This document shows positions 10,401 to 18,257 of a stretch of 64,000 nucleotides of DNA, one piece after another. Within the stretch, counting starts at the first letter, position 1. Each line of letters opens with the position of its first letter. The position numbers and the translations under genes were made by a program. This stretch comes from Verrucomicrobiia bacterium DG1235 (GTDB taxonomy: Bacteria; Verrucomicrobiota; Verrucomicrobiia; Opitutales; Opitutaceae): NCBI GenBank assembly GCA_000155695.1, contig DS990592.1:4043820-4107819 (forward strand). The letters are read 5' to 3'. The notes under the pieces were generated by a model. It ran no database searches and was not told the DNA's origin. It saw only the letters and a list, made by a program, of their open reading frames with translations.

Positions 10401-10621
10401 ATCCATATCCCGTCGCTGATCGGTTTGCCCGGATCGGGTACCTTGAGCTTGATCTCGGCATCGAAGGCCTCGAGGTCCTTCGCGTAGAGGGCCTCTCTCC
10501 ATTCAAACTCTTCGGCAAGCTCTGTGATCGCTTGCAGCTGTAGGCGCTCGCTTGAGGTGAAGGAGCGGCCGAGGGTGTCCTCGAGTTTGTGTTTCCAAGA
10601 ATTCGCGTCTTCTGCAGGCAT
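7412..10621 (-). CDS. SNF2-family DEAD/DEAH-box ATPase (RapA/HepA-like superfamily 2)
   Basis: A 1069-aa protein with an N-terminal half of about 570 residues that I cannot assign, followed by a complete SNF2 ATPase core. Motif I is DDMGLGKTLQTL, the Walker B is DEAQ (ILDEAQYIKN), and motif III is ALTGTPVENK. The helicase C-terminal lobe carries IFSQFVEML, LRAAGSGLNLT and the arginine-finger motif DRTHRIGQKN. Such enzymes translocate on duplex DNA and remodel protein-DNA complexes. Bacterial members of this size act in transcription recycling, repair or defence. No methylase or nuclease partner is adjacent, so a defence role is not supported. The ATG start is at 10621. Confidence 0.9.
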   Translation of the reverse strand: MPAEDANSWKHKLEDTLGRSFTSSERLQLQAITELAEEFEWREALYAKDLEAFDAEIKLKVPDPGKPISDGIWIEKPNTELELLQYVAFLLQRFDSPIPPFLDSLIDTTEIEQALIKRARMKESRLWKNRLGNLSQRKYVTPVSTLEVRLKLYGKTIKWEGRHSEDESFFNITAKDFGQWLSKDYGFLERFAPLNLTLCALFQEYYKSTQRARIDLEKPEDCSFLNKLLHHPITREQIIGSDDKPLRLSEVALRWTGIENGIGDDGCYTLQLELEDGSAAPFPLIYLAGETPLYLCADTLYHGPPLLRPNERPNKLFNIPADAIEAPEGLLFLRNQGLPLPQSVGDDIVCIPMHARLYCQVRKTDSDWAKKSYLDCRLYSVSPDQEFWFILTSDGWKPSENAEDKTQSAIPPERTLFEHPPSDYVPEVLEAYDLEEDEDEGVWSKTIDQNFAREFIDWIREVPDDIQLVPDEELDTLVDGRPAGRYALAVSTDENADWFNLKLDPQFLDTNLTEDERQLVMRARGEYAYIPGKGWKRFESEVVESDRQLLDSLGVNFDEAGTGQHALHTLQLAEAKLEETAFDEMRDDIRKRTKELTAKTAAVVPKGILSELRPYQVEGFKFLAYLAHNNFGGVLADDMGLGKTLQTLTWLTWLKLNRPAEEPFACLVICPKSVMHVWHKEVEIHSSLLKISIFDPDTHTVAGWQLDGTDILVANYSQLRIRRDLFHKVKWTVTILDEAQYIKNPTSQTAKAARDLKSEHRIALTGTPVENKATDLWSIFSYAMPGLLGSKTSFTKHYKENDPQTPARLASRVSHFMIRRSKKQVATDLPERIEESLVCQMEGEQKDLYLAELKLTQQKVLGIDSQSAFAKERFNILASLLRLRQICCHPALISPEYAKVRSAKLEGLVDLVSELQEEGHKVLIFSQFVEMLKIISESLKGIDCKHLTLTGQTKNREELVDQFQNDETVTAFLLSLRAAGSGLNLTAASYVVLYDPWWNPAVEAQAIDRTHRIGQKNTVNAYRLIAKDSVEQKIQSLQVKKESLANEIVREEALSDILDLDNLKRVLSE

Positions 10622-10753
10622 AGATGTTGGATTGGAAGAGAAGGGTAAGTCTGTAGGCTTGTCGAGAATCGGCCGGAGTCGAGCCTGCGGTGAAATTGCG
10701 GATACATTTTTCGCTGACGCGGGGCAGGAGAGGCTAAATGTTCGTTTTTTGAC

Positions 10754-13700
10754 ATGATGCGCAGTCTTGAGATCGTTTTTCCAGTTTCGTTCGCCCTTTG
10801 TTTTGGGGCGATGTCGAGTATAGGGGTTATTGGTGGGGCGTCCGATCAGGTGGCTTGGGCGGAGTTAACTGCGATTGAGGAGGTCGAGTCGGGCCCGCTT
10901 TTCGAGATGATTGAGCCGGAGTATTCGGGAATCCATTTCGAGAATCTGTACGATCATCCTCAGCGTTGGACGCAGTTGTGGCACCAGTATTTTCTGGGAA
11001 CTTTTGGGAGCGGGCTTTCGCTGGGTGATGTGGATGGCGATGGATTGCCGGATATTTTTGCGGTTGGGAAGGATTCGCCTAATGCTTTGTATCTAAATCG
11101 TGGCGACTTTCGTTTCGAGGACGTGACGGCGGCGAAGGGACTTGAAGGGCAGGAAGGCATCGGGGCGGGAAGTAGCATGCTTGATATCGATAACGATGGG
11201 GATCTCGACATCTACGTGACCTACACTGGTTTTCCCAACGAGCTTTACATCAACGATGGAGAGGGGAATTTCGTCGAATCTTCGCGCGAGTGGGGGCTGG
11301 CGATTGATACGGGCTCGAATGCCCCGTCTTTCGCCGACTACGACCGCGATGGGGATCTCGACTTGTATTTGCAGTGCAACTTTCTCGAGAGTTCGGGGAT
11401 TCCCGAGGGGATGCCGGATCTGCTTTTTGAGAATCGGGACGGAACGTTTGTAGAGGTGACTGAGGCTGCGGGCATCTCGGGGGCCGGACAGGGGCACTCG
11501 GCGATCTGGTGGGATCATGACGAGGACGGCTGGCCGGACCTTTACGTTGCGAATGATTTCGAGCCTGCGGATAAGCTGTATCGAAATAATCAAGACGGCA
11601 CGTTTACGAATGTGATCAACGAGGCGATGGTTGCGGCTCCGTATTCGGCGATGGGCGGAGATCTAGGTGATTTTAATAATGATGGACATGTCGATTTCAT
11701 GGTCTCGGAAATGGCGACGCATGATCATGTGAAGCATCACCGGACGATTGGTTCGATTTCGACGAAGCTGCTGTGGGCGAGTACGGATACAGTTAGCCAG
11801 TATATGAAGAACATGGTGACGACGAAGATCGGGCCGAATCAATTCGCAGAAGTTTCTTACATGCTTGGACTGGACGCGACGGACTGGACTTGGGCGACGC
11901 GGTTTGCGGATTTTGACAATGACGGGTTGCTTGACGCTTTTTTCGCCAATGGCATGGCGAGGGCTTTTCATGATGGCGATATCGGAAAGACTTCGACTCG
12001 GGCGAAGACGGGTTGGCAGCGCATGGCGTTTTTCAAGAATAGCCCGCAATACGACGAGCAGAATCTGGCGTATCGAAATCTTGGTGACTACGTATTTGAG
12101 GATGTGAGTGAGGAGTGGGGTCTAGACTTGGTTGGGGTGAGCTTTGCGTCCGCTTACGCTGATTTCGATCAGGATGGTGACCTTGATATGGCGCTTAGTA
12201 ATATGGAGGGAAATCTCACGCTCTATCGAAACAATAGCCAGAGCGGAGCTCGCTTGTTGGTGGAGCTTGAGGGGGTGGAGAGCAATCGCTATGGAGTGGG
12301 GGCGAAGCTGAAGCTGTTTGCTGGGGATCAGGTGATGGCTCGCGAGATTGTATTGACTCGTGGATACTTGTCGAATGACGAGCCTGTGGCTCATTTTGGG
12401 CTTGGGGAAATTGAGGACTTGGATCGTTTGGAGATTCAGTGGCCGAGTGGGGCGTTTCAGGTAGTAGAGGATCTTGGAGTGAATCGTCGTTATCGAATTC
12501 GCGAGGAGGCGGATGGGTCTAAGCCGAAGGACGATGCCCTGACTTGGTTTGTTCGTTCGGAGATGCAGCTTCCTCGAGAGACTGTGAGTAGGGAGGATCA
12601 TTTTCAGATGTTTCCCATGCAGCTGCTGATCCCGGCGGTGGAGACGCGGGATGGGCCGGAGCTAGCGGTGGCCGATGTGAATGGAGATGGGTGGACGGAT
12701 GTGCTTCTCGGCGGGTCCACGGGGCAGGAGTCGCGGCTCTTTTTGAATCGTGGGGGCCTGTCGCTCGAGTGGCTGGACTTGGACGATTTCGATGATGATT
12801 TCGATAGTGAGGACCGCAGTTTAGAGTTTTTCGATTACGAAGGGGATGGAGATCTCGATTTGTTTGTGAGCTCTGGGGGAATCGAACTCGACGCGGAGGA
12901 TGATTTCTACGAGGACCGGGTTTACTTGAATGATGGCGAAGGCGAGTTTGAGCGGCTCGGACGAGCGTTTCGTCCGGAGCCGGTGGCCTCCGGAGCGAGT
13001 GTGGCATTCGACTATGACGCGGATGGAGATCTGGATTTGCTGGTGGCGGGAGGTTCGGTGAAGGGAATGTATCCGCAGTACGAGGACAATCTTGTTTGGC
13101 GACGCGTCGAAAAGGGCTTCGAGCTCGATGAGGAAAGTTCTTTCGCGAAGGCGTTTCGCAGGTCCGGCAATATTTCGGAACTGATAGCGGTGGATTGGAG
13201 TGGGGACGGAAAGCTGGATCTGGCGCAGGCGGTTCTGTGGGGCGCTCCCGTACTTTGGGAGTCGAGGTCGGAAGGCATGGAAAGGGTAGAGGGCGCGTTT
13301 GAGGAGAGAGGTATGCTTGGGGTTTGGCGCTCGGTGGCCGCGGGGGATTTCGATGGCGATGGGCGGATGGATTTTGCTTTGGGCAACTATGGATTGAATA
13401 CGAAGTACAAGGCTAGCGAGAAAGAGCCTGTGCGGTTTTTCGCTCCTGATAATCCGTATATGGAAAATACATACATTGAAGCGTATGTGAAGGATGGGCG
13501 TGTGCTTCCGATGGAAAATCGCGAGCTGCACGACATTCAGTTTCCGGGTTTGATGGATAAGACTTCGAAAAATATTGCCGCATTCGCAGAGATGGATGTG
13601 GAGCAGATCTTCACAGCTGAGCTTTTGTCGAAGTACAAGGTGTATGATATGACGGATACGCGTAGTGTGCTTTTGCTACAGAGGGAGCGTGGTCAGTTTG

Positions 13701-14029
13701 AGAAGGTGGTTTTGCCTCGTTGGGCTCAAAGCGGGGTGGCGATCGATATCCTAGCTGAGGACGTGGATGGCGATGGGGACGAGGATCTGGTGATTGCCCA
13801 CGAGATGCATGCTCCGCAGCATTGGGCGGAGCGGTTTTTGCGCGGGCATGTAAGCCTGCTTTTGAACGATGGCTCTGGGGGGTTCGAGGCGTTGCAGCCT
13901 TGGAAGAGTGGATTGGAGGCGTATGGGTATCCGCGGCGATTGGCTTGGGTGGATCTGGACAGGGACGGGAAGGGTGAGCTGTTGGTTTCGATGAACGAGG
14001 GACCCTTGCTTGTCTTTGAGCTGAGATAA
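10754..14029 (+). CDS. Secreted FG-GAP/VCBS repeat protein with ASPIC/UnbV domain
   Basis: A 1091-aa exported protein that starts with tandem ATG codons (MMRSLEIVFPVSFALCFGAM, a signal peptide). It contains many FG-GAP-type calcium-binding repeats of the form DxDxDGDxD (for example LGDVDGDGLPDIF, DIDNDGDLDIY, DYDRDGDLDLY), which build a beta-propeller. An ASPIC/UnbV domain lies near residues 505-585 (GVGAKLKLFAGDQ, RGYLSNDEPVAHFGLG, IQWPSG). A second propeller series follows to the C-terminus. This resembles CRTAC1-like proteins common in Planctomycetota and Verrucomicrobiota, whose exact role is unknown; surface adhesion or carbohydrate binding is a guess. It is a single gene with a hairpin terminator downstream. 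Confidence 0.9.
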   Translation: MMRSLEIVFPVSFALCFGAMSSIGVIGGASDQVAWAELTAIEEVESGPLFEMIEPEYSGIHFENLYDHPQRWTQLWHQYFLGTFGSGLSLGDVDGDGLPDIFAVGKDSPNALYLNRGDFRFEDVTAAKGLEGQEGIGAGSSMLDIDNDGDLDIYVTYTGFPNELYINDGEGNFVESSREWGLAIDTGSNAPSFADYDRDGDLDLYLQCNFLESSGIPEGMPDLLFENRDGTFVEVTEAAGISGAGQGHSAIWWDHDEDGWPDLYVANDFEPADKLYRNNQDGTFTNVINEAMVAAPYSAMGGDLGDFNNDGHVDFMVSEMATHDHVKHHRTIGSISTKLLWASTDTVSQYMKNMVTTKIGPNQFAEVSYMLGLDATDWTWATRFADFDNDGLLDAFFANGMARAFHDGDIGKTSTRAKTGWQRMAFFKNSPQYDEQNLAYRNLGDYVFEDVSEEWGLDLVGVSFASAYADFDQDGDLDMALSNMEGNLTLYRNNSQSGARLLVELEGVESNRYGVGAKLKLFAGDQVMAREIVLTRGYLSNDEPVAHFGLGEIEDLDRLEIQWPSGAFQVVEDLGVNRRYRIREEADGSKPKDDALTWFVRSEMQLPRETVSREDHFQMFPMQLLIPAVETRDGPELAVADVNGDGWTDVLLGGSTGQESRLFLNRGGLSLEWLDLDDFDDDFDSEDRSLEFFDYEGDGDLDLFVSSGGIELDAEDDFYEDRVYLNDGEGEFERLGRAFRPEPVASGASVAFDYDADGDLDLLVAGGSVKGMYPQYEDNLVWRRVEKGFELDEESSFAKAFRRSGNISELIAVDWSGDGKLDLAQAVLWGAPVLWESRSEGMERVEGAFEERGMLGVWRSVAAGDFDGDGRMDFALGNYGLNTKYKASEKEPVRFFAPDNPYMENTYIEAYVKDGRVLPMENRELHDIQFPGLMDKTSKNIAAFAEMDVEQIFTAELLSKYKVYDMTDTRSVLLLQRERGQFEKVVLPRWAQSGVAIDILAEDVDGDGDEDLVIAHEMHAPQHWAERFLRGHVSLLLNDGSGGFEALQPWKSGLEAYGYPRRLAWVDLDRDGKGELLVSMNEGPLLVFELR

Positions 14030-14054
14030 AAAGGCAGCCACTCGGGCTGCCTTT
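14030..14054. terminator. Bidirectional hairpin terminator between the ASPIC protein and RraA-like gene
   Basis: A 9-bp perfect inverted repeat (AAGGCAGCC at 14031-14039 and GGCTGCCTT at 14045-14053) with a 5-base loop sits between two convergent genes. It is flanked by A residues on the left and a short T run on the right, so it can serve both. Confidence 0.75.
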
Positions 14055-14077
14055 GGTGAAATGCGAATGGAGCAGTT

Positions 14078-14956
14078 TTAGTTGGTTCGTCTTGGGTCGT
14101 TTGGATTTTCGGGAAGACCGAGGCGCTTGAAGAACTCCTGTGGGGTTTCGCGCCCGGAAACGGTCTCGTCGATTTCCATGCCGAGCTCTTCGTAGAATTT
14201 GCGGCGACCTTCCATGTCGTCAACGAGTTCTTGGTAGGCGATTTGGCCGACGCGTATGGCGACGCGGCGGGGAACGACAACGACACCGTCGGAATCGGCG
14301 ACGATGACATCGCCCGGGTAGATGAGGGCGCCGCCTACGACGACGGGACGTTGCACGTCGATGACTTCGTTACGCCCAATGCGTTCGCCGCGGCCGCGTT
14401 TGGTGTAGTTGGTGTAGACGGGATTTCGTTGAAGGATGATTTCATCGATATCGCGAACGCCGCCTGAACAGACCAGTCCCACAGCTCCGGCTTCCTTCCA
14501 GTCGAGGATGTTCTTGGAACCGGTGGAACCGGTGTCGTTGTCGTCGTGGTTGTCGATGACGACGACGGAGCCCGGCTTGATGAATTCACGGAAGGGCTCG
14601 GGGGAGAGTTCGTTATACCACATGCCTCGCCAGTCGCGGTATTTCTGATAGTTTTCCTCTTCGCTCAGGTCGACGCCTGGATGCTTGGGGTGATTGGTCG
14701 GGCCGTAGCGAGCGGTGACGGCGATGCCGGCGAAGCGGTGTTCCATGGTTTTGACGTCGCGCCAAAGTGGGGCGATGTCTTGCTTCATGACGCCGACGTC
14801 GACGTAGCCGACAGTGACGAGCCCATCGACGACGTCGCAGACGCGGGCTCCTTTGTAGAGCTCCAGTAGTGTTTCGTCGGATACGGGATCAGCTTCTTGG
14901 CTGTTGGCGAGGGCGAAACTGGATAAGGCAATGGCAAGGGTTGCGGTACGTCTCAT
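14078..14956 (-). CDS. Exported RraA-family protein
   Basis: A 292-aa protein of the RraA/HMG aldolase-like fold. Typical elements are ARVCDVVDGL near residue 36, GSVVVIDNHDDND in the middle, and GLVCSGGVRDIDEI, where the Arg-Asp pair matches the conserved G...RD active-site signature of divalent-metal aldolases. VVVGGALIYPGDVIVADSDGVVVVP completes the family pattern. Unusually it has an N-terminal signal peptide (MRRTATLAIALSSFALANSQ), so it should act in the periplasm. Most RraA proteins are cytosolic regulators of RNase E or 4-hydroxy-4-methyl-2-oxoglutarate aldolases. The substrate is unknown and no catabolic neighbours help. Confidence 0.85.
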   Translation of the reverse strand: MRRTATLAIALSSFALANSQEADPVSDETLLELYKGARVCDVVDGLVTVGYVDVGVMKQDIAPLWRDVKTMEHRFAGIAVTARYGPTNHPKHPGVDLSEEENYQKYRDWRGMWYNELSPEPFREFIKPGSVVVIDNHDDNDTGSTGSKNILDWKEAGAVGLVCSGGVRDIDEIILQRNPVYTNYTKRGRGERIGRNEVIDVQRPVVVGGALIYPGDVIVADSDGVVVVPRRVAIRVGQIAYQELVDDMEGRRKFYEELGMEIDETVSGRETPQEFFKRLGLPENPNDPRRTN

Positions 14957-15006
14957 ATGATATGGGGGTCGGGGTTTGTGGTTAGAGAATTCTAGGGCGA
15001 GGAGGT

Positions 15007-17778
15007 TTAGGCGACGTCGAGGTCGATGGGGCCGTCAAAGCCGTCGTCCTGGCCTTCGCGTTGTGGTAGGTTTGGAGTGGCGGGCTTGTCATCAGGTTCA
15101 AGCGAGAGTCCTTCTTTTTCTAGGAGGAGGGAGGAGCGTTCGTGACCGGCTGCGGCGGCGGAGCGAAGGAGTTCGGCGGCTTTGTCGCGCCCGAGGGATT
15201 CGTATTTGCCTTCGAAGTAGCGGGAGGCGGCGAAGTATTTAGCGTCAGCGGATCTAGAGGCACTTTTGAGAATCCAGCTCCAGGCGACTTCTTGATTTTT
15301 TTCGACGTATTTGCCGGTTAGATACAGTTTGCCTAGTTCTAACTGCGCTTCGGAGTGGCCGAGTTGGGCGGCGATGTTGTACCAGGTGAGAGAGTCTGCT
15401 GGATCGGTTTTCTTGATTTTGCCATCGGAGAGGATGCGAGCGATGTGGAAGCAAGCGTCGAGGGCGGTTTCGCGTAGTATCTCGGTTTCCCGATCAACGG
15501 GTGGCGCGCTTTTTTCGAGTTTTACTTCTGGGTTGTAGTATTGGCTGTAGTCTTGGCCGAGTCCGGTCTTGAGGTCTGTGCCGAGCGAGCGGGCGACTTT
15601 GAGGAATTTGTTGTATGCTTTTTTTGGGTTCTGTTTCAGGGCGATGCCTCTCATGTTCATAATTCCGAGCTGGTATCCAGCGAGTGGGTACCCGGAGAGT
15701 TCTAGTAGACGAAGGTCGCCGAGCGCTTTTTTGGGGGCGTATTCTTCGCTTTCGGGAATTATGAGAAGTTGGGCGAGGTGGAAGGTGGAGTCATTGTCGC
15801 CGTAGTAGCTGACGTTGAAGGCTCCGTAGTAATAGTTGCGGGCCATGTTTAGATTTTTGGATACGCCGCGGCCTTCGCGGTAACAGTCGCCGAGTCTTAG
15901 CATTGCATGTTTGACACGGTAGTCGGCGGCTTTCTCCCAGTAGGGAATGGCTTCTTCCCAGGCGGCCTCGCCTAGTTTGCCGCTGGCGAGGAGATTGCCC
16001 ATAGTGTAGTGGGCGAAGTAAGACCCGAGGTCGATGGCTTCTTGGTAGAGGCGGTAGGCTTCGGTGGGGTTTTTGTCGATGCCGAGTCCGTATTCATGGG
16101 CGAGGCCGAGGTTGAGGAAGCCGATGGCGTCATCCATGTCGGCGGCTTGGCGGAAGTAGTCGATGGCCTTGGCGTAGTCGCGCTCGAGCCCAAGTCCGTC
16201 ACGGTAGAATTTCCCTAGCTTGTAGACGGAGAGGGAGTGTCCCATGTCGGCGGCGCGCTGGTAGTTTTCGAGGGCGAGCGGGTAGCGGCCGGCGGTTTCG
16301 GCTTTTTGGCCGCGGTGGTGAATGGCGGGAGGATAGCCGGCGTCGGCGGCGGCTTGAATGGCTTTGTCTTCGTCGGTGGCGCCGAGCCATGAGAAGTCGC
16401 TGGCGATGTAGACGCCGTAGAAGTAGCGAGCTCGGGCGTTGCCCATTTCGGCGGATGCGAGGATCATGGCCTTGGCGGGTTCGAAGTCACGCTCGACGCC
16501 AATGCCCCAAAGGGTGCGTCGGCCGAGACAATAGAGGGCTTCGGGCTTCCTCTCGCGGGCCTGTTGCTGAACGAGGTCGATGGCGTCTCGCTCGGTGATA
16601 AAGGGAGCTTCGTTTGCGTTTGGGAAGTGAAGGGCTGGATACCAGCTGTCGGCGGCGGCTCTTTCGAGAAGTAGTTGGGCGCGTTCGAGGTCTTGTTCGC
16701 CTCCTTGGCCTTGAGCGAGCATGACGGCGAGGTTGTACTGCGCCATGGTGTTTTGCTTGTGGGAGAGTTCGAGGAGTTCGCGGGCTTTTTCGAAGTTTTG
16801 CTCTGTGCCTTCGCCGCGGTAGTAGAGGGTGGCGAGTCGGGAGCAGGCGAGGGGGTTGTCTTTTACGGCGACGGGTTCGAGCCAGACGAATGCTTGTTCG
16901 GGCGAGAAGAGATCTTCTTCGTCGAGGAGGGAGACGCCGAAAGATGTCTGCATGGACTGGATACGCTTGGTCATCTGGTCTTCGTAGCTTTCCACGATAT
17001 CGTCGACGGTGTCTTTGATGGATTCGCGGTCCATGCCTTGGAAGAAGACTTGGCTGAATGAGTTGTGGAGTTTGTTGACGGCGGCGATTTTGTAGCGTTC
17101 GAGGAAGTGGCCTGACTTTTCTTGGTCTTGCTCGGCTCCCTCGCCTCGGGCGTAACGGATGGCGAGGAGCATGGCGGCGCTCGGTTCGTTGAGCTCGTCC
17201 GCTTTTAGAAACATGTCGGTGGCTTTCGTATCGTGGTAAAAGTCGGCGTCGTCTTCGTCTCCGTAGATCAGGCCCAGGTAGAAGTAGGCTGAGGCGCGGG
17301 CGTTGCGGATGGTGCCGAAGTCTTCCGGACTGAGGTTTCGGAGTGAGTCAGCGTCCACGACGGAGAGGAAAAATTTCTCGGCTTGGGCCATGCTGGAGCG
17401 GGTGCCTCTTCCGATGAGGTAGGCGTAGCCTGCGTTGTAGTGACCGAGGGTGTCGCCGAGGGATGCGGCTTGCTCGAAGCTGCGCAGGGCTTTGCGGGGG
17501 CTGGCGAAGAGTCCGTTTCCTTCGAGGGAAAGGAGTCCGAGCATGTTGTGGGCCGGAGCGAAGTCCTGATTGGCGGCCTTTTTTAGGAGCGAGACGGCTT
17601 CGCCTCGGTTTTTTTTGTATCCGTCTGCTCCATACAAATGCTTGAGGGCGTCGTCGTATCGTTCCTCTGGGGAGAGTTCGGATTCTCCGTAGTCGAAGTC
17701 TTGGGCGCGGATGCCGGGGTGGGCAAGCAGGGCGATTGTGATGAGGGCGAGAAGGGGGCGAAGGGAGTGAGGGTTCAC
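15007..17778 (-). CDS. Secreted SEL1/TPR-like repeat protein (923 aa)
   Basis: It begins with a signal peptide (MNPHSLRPLLALITIALLAHPGIRAQ) and is then built almost wholly from SEL1-like repeats of about 36 residues, with patterns such as A-YNLGVML--G-G---D--KA, for example GHYNAGYAYLIGRGTRSS and ARYFYGVYIASDFSW. The repeats run from about residue 30 to 880, followed by a short acidic, proline-rich tail that ends LDVA. SEL1 arrays form alpha-solenoids that mediate protein-protein contacts in the periplasm or outer envelope. No enzyme domain is visible. It is a single gene, divergent from the giant RCC1 gene. Confidence 0.88.
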   Translation of the reverse strand: MNPHSLRPLLALITIALLAHPGIRAQDFDYGESELSPEERYDDALKHLYGADGYKKNRGEAVSLLKKAANQDFAPAHNMLGLLSLEGNGLFASPRKALRSFEQAASLGDTLGHYNAGYAYLIGRGTRSSMAQAEKFFLSVVDADSLRNLSPEDFGTIRNARASAYFYLGLIYGDEDDADFYHDTKATDMFLKADELNEPSAAMLLAIRYARGEGAEQDQEKSGHFLERYKIAAVNKLHNSFSQVFFQGMDRESIKDTVDDIVESYEDQMTKRIQSMQTSFGVSLLDEEDLFSPEQAFVWLEPVAVKDNPLACSRLATLYYRGEGTEQNFEKARELLELSHKQNTMAQYNLAVMLAQGQGGEQDLERAQLLLERAAADSWYPALHFPNANEAPFITERDAIDLVQQQARERKPEALYCLGRRTLWGIGVERDFEPAKAMILASAEMGNARARYFYGVYIASDFSWLGATDEDKAIQAAADAGYPPAIHHRGQKAETAGRYPLALENYQRAADMGHSLSVYKLGKFYRDGLGLERDYAKAIDYFRQAADMDDAIGFLNLGLAHEYGLGIDKNPTEAYRLYQEAIDLGSYFAHYTMGNLLASGKLGEAAWEEAIPYWEKAADYRVKHAMLRLGDCYREGRGVSKNLNMARNYYYGAFNVSYYGDNDSTFHLAQLLIIPESEEYAPKKALGDLRLLELSGYPLAGYQLGIMNMRGIALKQNPKKAYNKFLKVARSLGTDLKTGLGQDYSQYYNPEVKLEKSAPPVDRETEILRETALDACFHIARILSDGKIKKTDPADSLTWYNIAAQLGHSEAQLELGKLYLTGKYVEKNQEVAWSWILKSASRSADAKYFAASRYFEGKYESLGRDKAAELLRSAAAAGHERSSLLLEKEGLSLEPDDKPATPNLPQREGQDDGFDGPIDLDVA

Positions 17779-17854
17779 GGGAGAGGTTTTACTCTCTTGT
17801 GTGGGGGCGACAAGTGGATTTTGGCTTGTCCTACTCTCTTCGGGCTATGGTGGG

Positions 17855-18040
17855 TTTGAGCTTGGTGCGAAGTGGAATCAATGGATTCGCAAGCAATGCT
17901 ATTGGGTTGCGGGATTGGTGCGACGCGGTCTGCAGCCATTCGACTGGCTCATGATCTACGACAAGCTGCAACCCTACAGCGCTGGGGGGCTAGCGGCGTT
18001 GGTTCCAATCGTCGGAGTAGAATTGGTTGGAGAGGGCTCA
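17855..18040. repeat. Direct repeat, copy B (left flank of the giant RCC1 gene)
   Basis: This stretch aligns over nearly its whole length with 27385-27545. Shared landmarks in the same order are GAGCTTGG, GAAGTGGAATCAATGG, TATTGGGTTG, GGGATTGG, CAAGCTGCAACCCTACAG and CTAGCGGCG. Copy B has about 23 extra bases (CATTCGACTGGCTCATGATC region) that copy C lacks but copy A (2575-2600) keeps in diverged form. Its right end matches the 3' end of the coding sequence of the lipoate ligase-like gene. Identity is high but clearly imperfect, so the duplication is not recent. Confidence 0.8.
17990..18037 (-). pseudogene. Decayed 3'-end fragment of a lipoate ligase-like gene
   Basis: Read on the minus strand, these bases encode ALSNQFYSDDWNQRR followed by TAG. 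The intact gene at 27498-28199 ends ALTAQFDSDAWNQRR followed by TAG. An in-frame TGA (18040-18038) lies immediately before the Ala codon, so nothing functional is made. The conserved reading frame and stop codon show that it derives from the end of that coding sequence, not from a shared intergenic element alone. Confidence 0.78.
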
Positions 18041-18257
18041 GTTTTTTGCCGACATCGAATTCGGAGGTGAATTTTCTAAATTCTTGTTGTTCGGGAGCTT
18101 ACTTGCGTTTTAGTAATTGCAACTAGGTGTTCCTGTGGCTGTGTAACCTGTTTATTGCGTATTGTGGGTTGACGGTCTGAGTAGAACTCGCAGGAATACT
18201 TAGCTTAGCCTGCGCCCTCCTCTTGTGCAGGAGTGTTAATATAGAATCCTTCTCGCT

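Larger units (their letters stand above)
17779..18257. other. Long intergenic region between the SEL1 and RCC1 genes
   Basis: This 479-bp gap holds the 5' flank of the minus-strand SEL1 gene, the dispersed repeat copy B with a decayed lipoate-ligase 3' end (17855-18040), and about 215 bp of AT-richer sequence ahead of the RCC1 gene. That last part has a TTGACG at 18169-18174 that could be a -35 box, though no well-spaced -10 follows. A small inverted repeat (CTCCT...AGGAG, about 18215-18231) lies about 27 bases before the RCC1 ATG. No intact gene is seen. Confidence 0.7.

Noticed and set aside
7412-10621. SNF2 ATPase considered as part of a phage-defence system (DISARM or similar)
   Set aside because: No methylase, nuclease or other defence partner lies within several genes on either side, so the sequence gives no support.
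18169-18257. Promoter of the RCC1 gene
   Set aside because: TTGACG is present but no acceptable -10 lies at 16-18 bp, so a promoter is not called.
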